Shown one piece after another: positions 43,701 through 51,638 of a stretch of 64,000 bases of DNA. A program made the position numbers and the translations under genes. Position 1 is the first letter of the stretch. Every line of letters starts with the position of its first letter. Source of the stretch: Halorubellus litoreus (GTDB lineage: Archaea; Halobacteriota; Halobacteria; Halobacteriales; Natrialbaceae); the NCBI RefSeq assembly GCF_037081675.1, contig NZ_JAZAQL010000003.1, positions 372,001 to 436,000 of the forward strand, in the 5' to 3' direction. The notes under the pieces were generated by a model. That model was not told the DNA's origin and searched no databases. It saw nothing but the letters and a program-made list of their open reading frames with translations.

Positions 43701-46490
43701 ATGAGTTCGGCGACGCCCGTCGAACGGTCGGGCGCGCCGACGGCGTGGCACGCTCGCCCCGTCGAGGGCGTCCTCGACGAACTGGACGCGAGCGCCGACG
43801 GGTTGTCGAGCGAAGAGGCCGACCGCCGGCTCGAGGAGTACGGCCCGAACGCGATCCGCGGCGAGAACGACGTTTCGCCGTTCGAGATATTCGTCTCGCA
43901 GTTCCAGGACGTCCTCATCTACCTCCTCGTCCTCGCCGCGGTGCTCTCGCTCGCCGTCGGCCTCCTCCCCGGCGAGGACGCGAACGTCGTCGACGCCGCG
44001 CTCATCCTCGTCATCCTCTTCGCGAACGGCGTCTTCGGGTTCGTGCAGGACTACCGCGCCGAACGCTCGATGCAGCGACTCCGCGAACTCTCCTCGCCCG
44101 CGGCGACCGTCCTCCGGGACGGCGAGAAACGCGAGATCGACGCCACCGCGGTCGTCCCCGGCGACGTCGTCGTCCTCGAACAGGGCGACGCCGTCCCCGC
44201 GGACGCGCGACTCGTCGACGTCACGAACCTCGAGACCGCCGAAGCCGCCCTGACGGGCGAGAGTGCGAACGTCGAGAAGGACGCGGCCCCCGTCGACGAC
44301 GGGACGCCGCTCGCCGAACGACGGAACATGGTGTACATGAACACGAACGCGGTGAAGGGTCGGGCGCGCGCGGTCGTCGTCGGCACCGGCATGGACACCG
44401 AGGTCGGCGCCATCGCGACGCAGATGCAGGCGGCCGAGGACGGCGACACGCCGTTCCAGGGCGAGGTCGACGAACTCGGGCGGCGCATCGGTATCGGCGT
44501 GATTGGGCTCATCTCGCTCGTCGTTCTCGTCCAGTTCCTGTTCACGGCGACCGACGCCATCAGCATCCTCCTGACCGCCATCACGCTCGCCGTCGCCGCC
44601 GTCCCCGAAGGCCTCCCCGCGGTCGTCACGCTCACGCTCGCGCTCGGCTCGCAGAAGATGGTCGAGCGGAACGCGCTCGTCCGCCGGCTCCCCGTCGTCG
44701 AGAGCCTCGGGAGCATCGACACCATCCTCACGGACAAGACCGGGACGCTCACCGAGAGCCAGATGACCGTGCAGCGGGTCGCGTTCGGCGACGACGTCTT
44801 CGACGTCACCGGCGCCGGTCTCGAGACCGACGGCGAGTTCCAGCGCGACGGCGAAGCCGTCGACCCCGCGATGCTCGAACCCGTCCTGCGGTGTGGCGCG
44901 CTCTGCAACAACGCCGAACCGGCGCCCGACACCGAGGACCGCGAGTACTTCGGCGACCCGACCGAGGTCGCACTCCTCGTCTCCGCGCGCAAAGCCGGCG
45001 TCGAGCAGGCCGCCGAACGCGTCCGCGAGGTTCCGTTCTCCTCGGACCGCAAACGCATGACCGTCGTCGTCGAGGCCACCGACTCCCGGGTCGGAGCCGC
45101 CGACACCGTCGAGGCCACCGACTCCCGGGCCGGAGACGGCGACGACGCCTACACCGCGTACATGAAGGGCGCGCCCGGGACCGTCCTCGACCGCTGCGAC
45201 CGCGTGCTCGTCGACGGCGAGGAACGCGCGCTCACCGACGCCGACCGCGACCGCGTCCTCGAACGCACCGAATCGTTCGCGAGCGACGCCCTCCGCGTCA
45301 TCGGGTTCGCGCGCAAACGCGTCACCGACCCGGACGCCGACGAGGACGCGCTCGAGGACGACATGGTGTTCCTCGGCCTCCAGGGGATGCTCGACCCGCC
45401 GCGCGACGAGGTCCCGCAGGCCGTCGCCGACTGTCGCGACGCCGGCATCCGCGTCGTCATGGCGACCGGCGACAACGTCGAGACCGCGAAAGCCATCGGC
45501 GCACAGGTCGGGTTCGACCCGACGGGCGCGATGACCGGCCCCGAAGTCGAGAAGCTGACCGACGCGGAACTCCAGGACGCCGTCGAGGAAGTCGAGGTGT
45601 TCGCACGCGTCGCCCCCGAGCACAAGGTCCGCATCCTCGAAGCCCTGCAGGCGAACGGCCATCGCGTCGCGATGACCGGCGACGGCGTCAACGACGCCCC
45701 CGGCGTCAGGAACGCCGACGTCGGCATCGCGATGGGCGAACGCGGCACCGACGTCACGAAGGAGGCGAGCGACATGATCCTCCAGGACGACAACTTCGCG
45801 ACCATCCGCGACGCCATCGCCGAAGGACGAGGCATCTTCGACAACATCCGGAAGTTCGTGAACTACCTGCTGTCCGCGAACGCCGGCGAGGTCCTCGTCG
45901 TCTTCGTCGGCGTCCTCGTCGGGAGCGCCCTCTACCCGTCGCTGTTCGCCGGGAACACCGAAGCGCTCGTCCTCACGCCAGTCATGCTCCTCTGGATCAA
46001 TCTCGTCACCGACGGGTTCCCCGCACTCGCGCTCGGCACCGACCCGAAAGCCGACGACATCATGGACCGGGCCCCACGGGGCGAGGACGACCCCGTCATC
46101 GACCGGCGGATGCTCCTCTCGATCGCTACCATCGGCGCCATCATGACCGTCACCGGGCTCGCGCTGTTCTTCTACGCGCTCGACGTGACGCGCGACCTCG
46201 TCGTCGCACAGACGCTCCTGTTCACGCTCCTCGTCACCATCGAGATGGTCCGCATCCACCTCATCCGCTCGCGCTACGACCTCTCCCCGCTCTCGAACCC
46301 GTGGCTCGTCGCCGCAGTCGCCCTCTCGCTCGCCCTCCAGCTCGCCGTCCTCTACACGCCACTCCGCGAGTTCTTCTCCGTCATCGCACCGACCCTCGAA
46401 CATTGGACGTGGATCGGCGGTGCATTCATCGCGTTCGTCGCCCTCGCAGTCGCGACCGAGACGCTCGTCGAACGCACGCTCGCCGCCTGA
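43701..46490 (+). CDS. P2-type cation-transporting ATPase
   Basis: 929 residues. Cation ATPase N-terminal domain, then TGES (ALTGESANVEKD), the ion-site PEGLPA motif, the phosphorylated Asp345 in ILTDKTGTLTESQM, KGAPG in the N-domain, TGDN and MTGDGVNDAPGV. About ten membrane helices. PEGLPA with a Ca-ATPase-like C-terminus points to a Ca2+- or Na+/K+-type P2 pump; the ion is not proven. A 13-residue tandem repeat (VEATDSRVGAADT / VEATDSRAGDGDD) sits in the N-domain at 45069-45146. ATG 43701 preferred over GTG 43686. Confidence 0.92.
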   Translation: MSSATPVERSGAPTAWHARPVEGVLDELDASADGLSSEEADRRLEEYGPNAIRGENDVSPFEIFVSQFQDVLIYLLVLAAVLSLAVGLLPGEDANVVDAALILVILFANGVFGFVQDYRAERSMQRLRELSSPAATVLRDGEKREIDATAVVPGDVVVLEQGDAVPADARLVDVTNLETAEAALTGESANVEKDAAPVDDGTPLAERRNMVYMNTNAVKGRARAVVVGTGMDTEVGAIATQMQAAEDGDTPFQGEVDELGRRIGIGVIGLISLVVLVQFLFTATDAISILLTAITLAVAAVPEGLPAVVTLTLALGSQKMVERNALVRRLPVVESLGSIDTILTDKTGTLTESQMTVQRVAFGDDVFDVTGAGLETDGEFQRDGEAVDPAMLEPVLRCGALCNNAEPAPDTEDREYFGDPTEVALLVSARKAGVEQAAERVREVPFSSDRKRMTVVVEATDSRVGAADTVEATDSRAGDGDDAYTAYMKGAPGTVLDRCDRVLVDGEERALTDADRDRVLERTESFASDALRVIGFARKRVTDPDADEDALEDDMVFLGLQGMLDPPRDEVPQAVADCRDAGIRVVMATGDNVETAKAIGAQVGFDPTGAMTGPEVEKLTDAELQDAVEEVEVFARVAPEHKVRILEALQANGHRVAMTGDGVNDAPGVRNADVGIAMGERGTDVTKEASDMILQDDNFATIRDAIAEGRGIFDNIRKFVNYLLSANAGEVLVVFVGVLVGSALYPSLFAGNTEALVLTPVMLLWINLVTDGFPALALGTDPKADDIMDRAPRGEDDPVIDRRMLLSIATIGAIMTVTGLALFFYALDVTRDLVVAQTLLFTLLVTIEMVRIHLIRSRYDLSPLSNPWLVAAVALSLALQLAVLYTPLREFFSVIAPTLEHWTWIGGAFIAFVALAVATETLVERTLAA
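45069..45146 (+). repeat. In-frame 39-bp tandem duplication inside the P-type ATPase
   Basis: Two 39-bp copies begin at 45069 and 45108. The first 22 bases are identical and the rest has diverged. It adds 13 residues in a surface loop of the nucleotide-binding domain without changing the frame. Confidence 0.8.
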
Positions 46491-46577
46491 CCCCTCCGGG
46501 CCGTCCACGTGTCTCTCCGCGACGACCTCGTTCTCCGGGAGGTCTCTCTCCACGAGCGTCCGAATCGCCGACGTCGC

Positions 46578-47651
46578 TCACCCGAACGCGAGCCCAAGCG
46601 ACAGGAACACGAACGGCGCCACGGCGAGCGACGCGAGGAACGCGAGGAACACCCGTCGGTCCTCGAGCAGCAGGTCGTCGACGCCCACGACCACGTTGGC
46701 GTACCGCTCCATCGCGAGGAGCGCGACGAGCGTGGCGAGCAACGCGGCCACCGCCAGCGTCAGAACGACGACGACCGCGACCGGCGAATCCAGGACGAAC
46801 GCCGCGACGAGCGTATCGAAGAGCGTCCCGACGTTCGCACCGAGCACGTACGGTAGCAACCCCTCTCGCTTCACGTACCCGCGGTTGTACAGCGGGACGA
46901 TGACGCCGAGCGAGAACGCCACGCTCGTCGTCGCACTCGTCACGACGAGTCCGATGGCGAACGAGACCCACGTCCGCTCGAAGCGATCGAACACCAGCTC
47001 GCGGAGCGTTGCCACGTCCACGCCCGACAACAACCGGTCGAACAGCGTCAGGCTCCCGAACAGCGCGCCGACCGCCACCACCACCGCCACTCCGGGCCCG
47101 ACCGCGTCCACGAACGCGGACGTCATCGGCGAGAACGGGTTCGAGAGACCGAACCCGCCGTCGACCGCGCCCGTCCCGGGAGCGAACTCCCCGCGGACGA
47201 CCGGGAGCGCGACGTACCCGACGACCGTCGCCGGAACGTACACCGAGTGCGTGAGGAGGAACGTCAGCGACCCCAGACTCACGGACTGCTGCAGGCTGTA
47301 TCGCTCCTTCTGGAAGTAATCCAACGCCCCGACGACCACGACGATCGCCGCGCCACCGAGGCGCGTCCCCGCGACCATCAGGAACACCTGCGACGGACCG
47401 AGGAGGCCCGCGGTCGACAGCGAGAGCGCGACCGCGGCGACGACCGACCCGTTCGTCAGCACGTACGCGCCCAACCAGCCGAACCCGAGCGCGCCCGCAT
47501 CACCGACGACGTACCGGACGAACGCCTCGCGCAACAGCGGCGCCGCCGCCTCGGTCCCCGCGCCGAGCAACCCCACCGCGAACAGGAACGAGAGGACGAC
47601 TACGGGGACGCCGGCGACCTGTCGCCACGAGGACGCGAGTCCGTCCAACAC
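46578..47651 (-). CDS. Na/Pi-cotransporter-family membrane protein
   Basis: About 357 residues with 8-9 helices. Two repeated half-motifs mark the Na_Pi_cotrans family: TNGSVVAAVALSLSTAG in the first half and TSATTSVAFSLG with GANVGTLFDTLVAAF in the second. Likely sodium-coupled phosphate or anion transport. The start is uncertain: I use GTG 47649-47651 just before the first helix. The frame stays open to ATG 47804 or 47825, but that extension is Arg-rich and read through 19-bp repeats. Divergent from coaD. Confidence 0.8.
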   Translation of the reverse strand: MLDGLASSWRQVAGVPVVVLSFLFAVGLLGAGTEAAAPLLREAFVRYVVGDAGALGFGWLGAYVLTNGSVVAAVALSLSTAGLLGPSQVFLMVAGTRLGGAAIVVVVGALDYFQKERYSLQQSVSLGSLTFLLTHSVYVPATVVGYVALPVVRGEFAPGTGAVDGGFGLSNPFSPMTSAFVDAVGPGVAVVVAVGALFGSLTLFDRLLSGVDVATLRELVFDRFERTWVSFAIGLVVTSATTSVAFSLGVIVPLYNRGYVKREGLLPYVLGANVGTLFDTLVAAFVLDSPVAVVVVLTLAVAALLATLVALLAMERYANVVVGVDDLLLEDRRVFLAFLASLAVAPFVFLSLGLAFG

Positions 47652-47710
47652 GCCGGACAGACGACGGCGTGCGCCGAAAGCGTTCCCCCTGGACCGTCGT
47701 GGCTCACCGC

Positions 47711-47805
47711 CCGCGAACGCCAACGCCACCCGCGAACGCTGACGCCACTCGCGAACGCTGACGCCACCCGGGAACGCCGACGCCACCCGCGAACCCCTAC
47801 GCATA
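47711..47805. repeat. 19-bp tandem repeat, about five copies
   Basis: Copies at 47711, 47730, 47749, 47768 and a partial one at 47787, consensus CCGCGAACGCYGACGCCAC. It lies between the divergent transporter and coaD genes. No spacers, so it is not a CRISPR array. If the transporter started at 47825 the repeat would be translated in changing frames. Confidence 0.85.
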
Positions 47806-47830
47806 CGGCGATCGAACGCCTGCATCCCGT

Positions 47831-48355
47831 ATGGACGGCGACGAACGAATCACGGTCCTCGGCGGCACCTTCACGCCCATCCACAACGGGCATCGCGCGC
47901 TCCTCCACGAGGCGTTCCAGACGGCCAGTCACGTCGGCTCCGGTGACGGACACGTCATCGTCGGCCTCACGTCGACCGAGCTCGCCGAACGAACGCGGAG
48001 CGACCCTTCCCACGTCGAACTCCTCGGGTCGTTCGACGCGAGACGCGACGCGCTCGACACCGAACTGGAACGCATCGCGGGCGCCTACACCGCCTCCTAC
48101 GATATACTGCGACTCGAGGACACCGGCGGTCCCGCCGCGACGCGAGACGACGTCGACGCGCTCGTCGCCTCGCCCGAATCGAAGTCCCAGCGTCGCGCGT
48201 ACGAACTCAACAAGCAACGGATCGCCGACGGGAAACGACCGCTCGAGATACACACACCGCCGTTCGTCGTCGCCGAGGACGGACGCAGGATCTCCAGTAC
48301 TCGAATCCGGAACGGCGAGATCGACGTTCACGGCCGCCTCGTCGACGACTCGTAG
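47831..48355 (+). CDS. coaD: Pantetheine-phosphate adenylyltransferase, archaeal type
   Basis: 174 residues. Nucleotidyltransferase motifs GGTFTPIHNGH at about 11-21 (the T/H-x-G-H site) and ISSTRIRNGEIDVHGR near the end. It transfers AMP to 4'-phosphopantetheine in coenzyme A synthesis. The size and the K-rich RRAYELNKQRIADGKRPLEIH step match archaeal PPAT rather than bacterial CoaD. ATG 47831. Confidence 0.9.
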   Translation: MDGDERITVLGGTFTPIHNGHRALLHEAFQTASHVGSGDGHVIVGLTSTELAERTRSDPSHVELLGSFDARRDALDTELERIAGAYTASYDILRLEDTGGPAATRDDVDALVASPESKSQRRAYELNKQRIADGKRPLEIHTPPFVVAEDGRRISSTRIRNGEIDVHGRLVDDS

Positions 48356-48478
48356 ACGCGATGCGTCCAGATCGGCGGACTCTCCCGCTCCCTCGACTTG
48401 CTCTCCGGCATCACTCTCGCAAGACAAGCTTGTTATCACAAGCACTACTGGTTCCCGGGACTCTCCGCTATACCACTC

Positions 48479-48865
48479 ATGGAAGAGGACACCGACAATC
48501 TCTCGGAAGGTGGTCTCGCCGTAGCATCCGAAGGGAGCGTGACAGGCTCCGGTGGTGCGACGCTCCCCGTCTTCTTGAACCTCGACGAGACATTCGAGGG
48601 CTTAGATCACTTCAGACGCCGGTACCTCTCGCTTCTCGCCTATAACCAACCGGTCGACCTCGTCGACGCCGCAGCGGCACTCTCCCACGTGCCGAAACTC
48701 AGCGCACTCGGCATCCTGCCGTACGACAAGGACGAACGATCACTCGAACCCGGTCAGGACACGACGCACGTCGAATCGCACATCCAGGGGTCAGGCAGGT
48801 CGTTCGACCGCGCCGAATCCGTCCACGAGCAGTACAACCCGGAGGTGGACGACGATGCCCATTGA
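48479..48865 (+). CDS. Short DUF7344-like winged-helix protein
   Basis: 128 residues. LDETFEGLDHFRRRYLSLLAYNQPVDLVDAAAAL matches the first two helices of DUF7344 domains, and HVPKLSALGILPYDKDERSLEPG matches the wing (usually H-x-P-K-L-x-x-A-G-L-I-E-Y). The segment that normally joins them is much shorter, so the fold may be reduced. It overlaps the HalOD1 gene by 11 bases, so the two should be co-translated. ATG 48479 is preferred over the earlier frame start at 48398. Confidence 0.7.
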   Translation: MEEDTDNLSEGGLAVASEGSVTGSGGATLPVFLNLDETFEGLDHFRRRYLSLLAYNQPVDLVDAAAALSHVPKLSALGILPYDKDERSLEPGQDTTHVESHIQGSGRSFDRAESVHEQYNPEVDDDAH

Positions 48866-49181
48866 CCACTCCCCGGGCCCTCTCGGGGATACCGACGACA
48901 TGCGTCTCGTCGTGCAGACCCTCTACGACCCCGACCAGGACGACGAGCTCGGGACGAAGGTCGTGGACGTCGTCACGTCGCTCCCCGAGGTCGACACCGA
49001 CGACTTCTGGGACCTCCCACCGCTGTACGACGCCGTGGACGTCGACGCCGTCGAACGGACGTTCTTCGGCCGGGAGACGTCCGGCGTCGACCGACTGGTG
49101 CAAGGAATCGTCTCTTTCGAGTACCTCGAACACGTCATTACGGTCCGCGACGACGGTTGGATCTTCGTCTACAGTTCCTGA
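48855..49181 (+). CDS. HalOD1 output-domain protein
   Basis: 108 residues. The HalOD1 pattern is clear: VVDVVTSLPEVDTDDFWDLPPLYDAVDVDAVERTFF and then VSFEYLEHVITVRDDGWIFVYSS. This small domain ends many haloarchaeal signalling proteins and its output is unknown. GGAGGTGG lies just before the ATG at 48855, within the 3' end of the upstream gene, so it is translated from a leadered message. Confidence 0.88.
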   Translation: MPIDHSPGPLGDTDDMRLVVQTLYDPDQDDELGTKVVDVVTSLPEVDTDDFWDLPPLYDAVDVDAVERTFFGRETSGVDRLVQGIVSFEYLEHVITVRDDGWIFVYSS

Positions 49182-49919
49182 CCCGGCGACAGTCCCCGTC
49201 CTGCTAACAAGCCCCTCACCAGTCTGTATAGCACTATCTGATTCATGACGTCTGTTGGTGGGCGTCCACCCGCCGATGGTCTCGAACGCCACCACGCCCC
49301 GCAGCGTTGCCCACGGTCGCCCCGGGCCCACTCAGATCTTGCCACACCCACGCCGCTCCAGCCCAGACGGAAGCGGCGACCACCTACCCCGACGACGACC
49401 CCATCGAGGCACCGCCCGCACGCACCCAACGCCGATCACTCCGCTCGAACAACGAAGCCTCTCGCCACCTCGAACCCGGTCTGTCAGGCTCGACACCACA
49501 CGGCTCGAGAGACCACCAACTCACTCCCGACCGTTCCCGGACGTATCCCTACACCCCTCACAAAACCTCCCTGCACATCCACTTACCCACCTCCCTCCCA
49601 CCCACTTACCTCCCTCCTTCCCACCCACTTACCCACCGCTGGCTACCTACCCATCTACCTGCCCACACACTCACCCACGTACCGGTTCACCCGTTGCTTC
49701 CCCCACCGACTCACCAACGCGGCTACCCTCCACACGTACCTCCGGTTGCACCGACCGACGCGTACAGCTCCCGCGTCACAACAGTGTCGGACCTGACTGC
49801 ACGCATCATCCGTAGGCACACCTCGTCACTCCATTCGTCTGTTCTGGCGAGGTTCCCTGTGCAGTCCCACCAGTCGGTCCATATAGTCGCACTCACCGGC
49901 GATACCTGCTGCCCCTCCT

Positions 49920-50010
49920 GGACAGTAGTACCGTACCGAATAACTGGATGAGACCGCTGTACAGTACTCATGTGCAGTAACACTGGACAGTGTAACTGAA
50001 CAGTAATCTT
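49920..50010. repeat. ACAGT/ACTG repeat cluster, candidate ParA/partner binding region
   Basis: ACAGT or GCAGT words at 49922, 49961, 49974, 49987 and 50000, the last four 12-14 bases apart, with an inverted pair ACACTG-GA-CAGTGT at 49980-49993 and CTGTACAG at 49957-49964. A further ACAGT lies at 50195 between the parA TATA box and ATG. Spacing near one helical turn suits cooperative protein binding. Confidence 0.4.
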
Positions 50011-50167
50011 GATTGGTAACACTGATAATTGTGGCTGCGTGGTGTGTATGTCTGGTATGTATGGCTGGTGTGGTTGTTTGGTGGTGATGACTACGATGAC
50101 TGCTTGGTCGTGCTGTTCACGCAAACCACGTGGGTTGCTTGTGTGAGATGATTGTGTAGATGGACTG

Positions 50168-50177
50168 CGTTTTATTA
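50168..50177 (+). promoter_or_regulatory. TATA box of parA
   Basis: GTTTTATTA centred about 30 bases before the ATG at 50204, fitting a leaderless transcript. ACGTACAGTCC (50191-50201) lies between box and start and shares the ACAGT word of the upstream cluster. Confidence 0.5.
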
Positions 50178-50203
50178 CGGATGGGTCAGTACGTACAGTC
50201 CAG

Positions 50204-51076
50204 ATGATCACGTACACGACGTACAGCGAAGCTGGTGGGGTGGGGAAGACGACGACGGCGGCGAATCTCGCGGCTGCGCACGCCGAACGCGGCCAGCGCG
50301 TCCTCGTCATCGACCTCGACCCGCAGGAGGGCTCGCTGAGTTACGTCTTCGACGTCGCCGACGACCGGGCGGACGGGAGCGCGGACAACATCGTTCGCCA
50401 CCTCATCGGGCGCCCGAAAGGGGAGTTCACCGACCTCATCCGGACGGACACCGGCGAGGCCGGCGTCGACGTTCTCCCCGCGCACAACATGCTCGCGAAC
50501 CTCACGCAGAACATGATGAAGGCCGCGGAGATCGAGGAGGACATGCACGTCGACGACGACTACGAGTGGCCGCGCAACGAGCAACTGCTTCGACTGCTCC
50601 GCGAGAACGACGTCCCCGAGGACTACGACGTCGTCATCTGCGACCCGCAGGCGACCGAAGGGGACGCGTTGTACAACGCCATCTTCGCGACGCGGTCCGT
50701 GCTCCTGCCCGTGGAGCTCTCGGGGAAGGGCGCGCTCTCCATCGACGGGCTCACCGACCTCGCCGAGGGACTGGAAGCCGAGGTCGGTATCGACGTCGGC
50801 GTGCTCGGTATCGTGCCGGTCGCGTACAAGGGAACGAACACCCAGAAGGAGCATCTCTCCGAGCTGGAGGCGTCGCCGTTCGACGTGCCGGCGGTGTTCG
50901 GCGAACGGTCGAGTCTCATGCAGGAGATGTGGGAGTCCCAGGCGACCGCGTTCCGCGTGCTCGATGAGGGTTGGAAGGAGGGCGAGAAGGGACTGCGTCG
51001 AGAGTACGACCGCGAGAAGGACACGCTCGACCAGTATCGTGACCTCGCCGCGCACGTGGAGGGTGAGTTCGAATGA
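50204..51076 (+). CDS. parA: ParA/Soj-type partition ATPase
   Basis: 290 residues. Deviant Walker A SEAGGVGKTTTAANLAAAHA at about 8-27 (Lys and GKTT kept), switch I VLVIDLDPQEGSL, and Walker B YDVVICDPQATEGDAL. The ATPase binds DNA non-specifically and moves or places cargo, with a partner and a cis-site. It is read with the next gene in one unit (4-base overlap). The last 60 residues are helical and charged (EEGWKEGEKGLRREYDREKD). Chromosome or integrated-plasmid origin cannot be told here. Confidence 0.9.
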   Translation: MITYTTYSEAGGVGKTTTAANLAAAHAERGQRVLVIDLDPQEGSLSYVFDVADDRADGSADNIVRHLIGRPKGEFTDLIRTDTGEAGVDVLPAHNMLANLTQNMMKAAEIEEDMHVDDDYEWPRNEQLLRLLRENDVPEDYDVVICDPQATEGDALYNAIFATRSVLLPVELSGKGALSIDGLTDLAEGLEAEVGIDVGVLGIVPVAYKGTNTQKEHLSELEASPFDVPAVFGERSSLMQEMWESQATAFRVLDEGWKEGEKGLRREYDREKDTLDQYRDLAAHVEGEFE

Positions 51077-51600
51077 AGAAAGGTAGTGGCGACGACCCGT
51101 TCGCGGACCTCGACGAGGAGGCGTCCGGAGACGATGATTCGGCGGCTGACCCCCAGGGGTCGGACGCCGAAGAGGCGGTTCCGGCGGACGCCGCCGAAGA
51201 CGCCGATCCATCAACCACAGAGCGCTATACGGATTCGGATGGTGTCGATTCTGGCGAGGGCCAGTCCGGAACGGACGACTCGGGTCGTGAAACGGCCGAT
51301 AAAGCCGACGTTACCGATCGCGGGCGCGACGACGGCCAGACGAAGGCGGAGGCCGACGGCATCCCGTGGGTGCTCCGACGATCGCGCGTCAAGGAGGATC
51401 GGGAGAACGTCCACCAGTTCTTCCTCCGCGAGGAGTACAGCACGCGCGAGGACGAGATCATCGAAGCGGTCGCTGGCGAACTCGACATGCGCCAGAAGGA
51501 CCTCCAGAAGCTCGACGTCCGCGAGGCGATGGTCGCGTCCGCGGACCCGGAAGCCATCGCGGCCGTCCTCCGCGAGTGGGGCTACGAGTACCTGAAGTAG
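51073..51600 (+). CDS. Acidic partner protein of ParA
   Basis: 175 residues. Residues 1-95 are Asp/Glu/Ser-rich and probably disordered. Residues 96-175 form a compact helical domain (GIPWVLRRSRVKEDRENVHQFF ... VAGELDMRQKDLQKLDVREA ... AAVLREWGYEYLK). There is no ParB nuclease or HTH motif I can name. The ATGA overlap with parA marks it as its functional partner, perhaps a cargo or site-binding adaptor. Family not recognised. Confidence 0.8.
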   Translation: MKKGSGDDPFADLDEEASGDDDSAADPQGSDAEEAVPADAAEDADPSTTERYTDSDGVDSGEGQSGTDDSGRETADKADVTDRGRDDGQTKAEADGIPWVLRRSRVKEDRENVHQFFLREEYSTREDEIIEAVAGELDMRQKDLQKLDVREAMVASADPEAIAAVLREWGYEYLK

Positions 51601-51638
51601 GCCGGGTCGCGGGCCGTGACGAGGGGGTTCTCGTGCTA

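Larger units (their letters stand above)
49182..50203. other. One-kilobase non-coding region upstream of parA
   Basis: No credible gene. 49245-49730: all three plus-strand frames stay open because the strand is C/T/A-rich and G-poor, a composition effect. 49561-49670 has imperfect copies of CCCACTTACC with CTCCCTCC; the other strand is a series of G-runs. 49920-50010 is richer in A+T with repeated ACAGT/ACTGT words. 50030-50160 is TG-rich. The parA promoter ends the region. The whole is a candidate centromere-like or regulatory region. Confidence 0.5.

Noticed and set aside
47711..47805. Short CRISPR or iteron array
   Set aside because: 19-bp units without spacers; no replication protein gene nearby.
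49245..49951. Three overlapping open plus-strand frames of 183-214 codons
   Set aside because: All three frames are open at once because the strand is C-rich and G-poor. The translations are Pro/Thr/His-rich with no domain, and composition is unlike the real genes around.
49182..50203. Replication origin
   Set aside because: No Orc1/Cdc6 gene and no recognisable origin recognition box in the region. Kept only as a candidate partition site.
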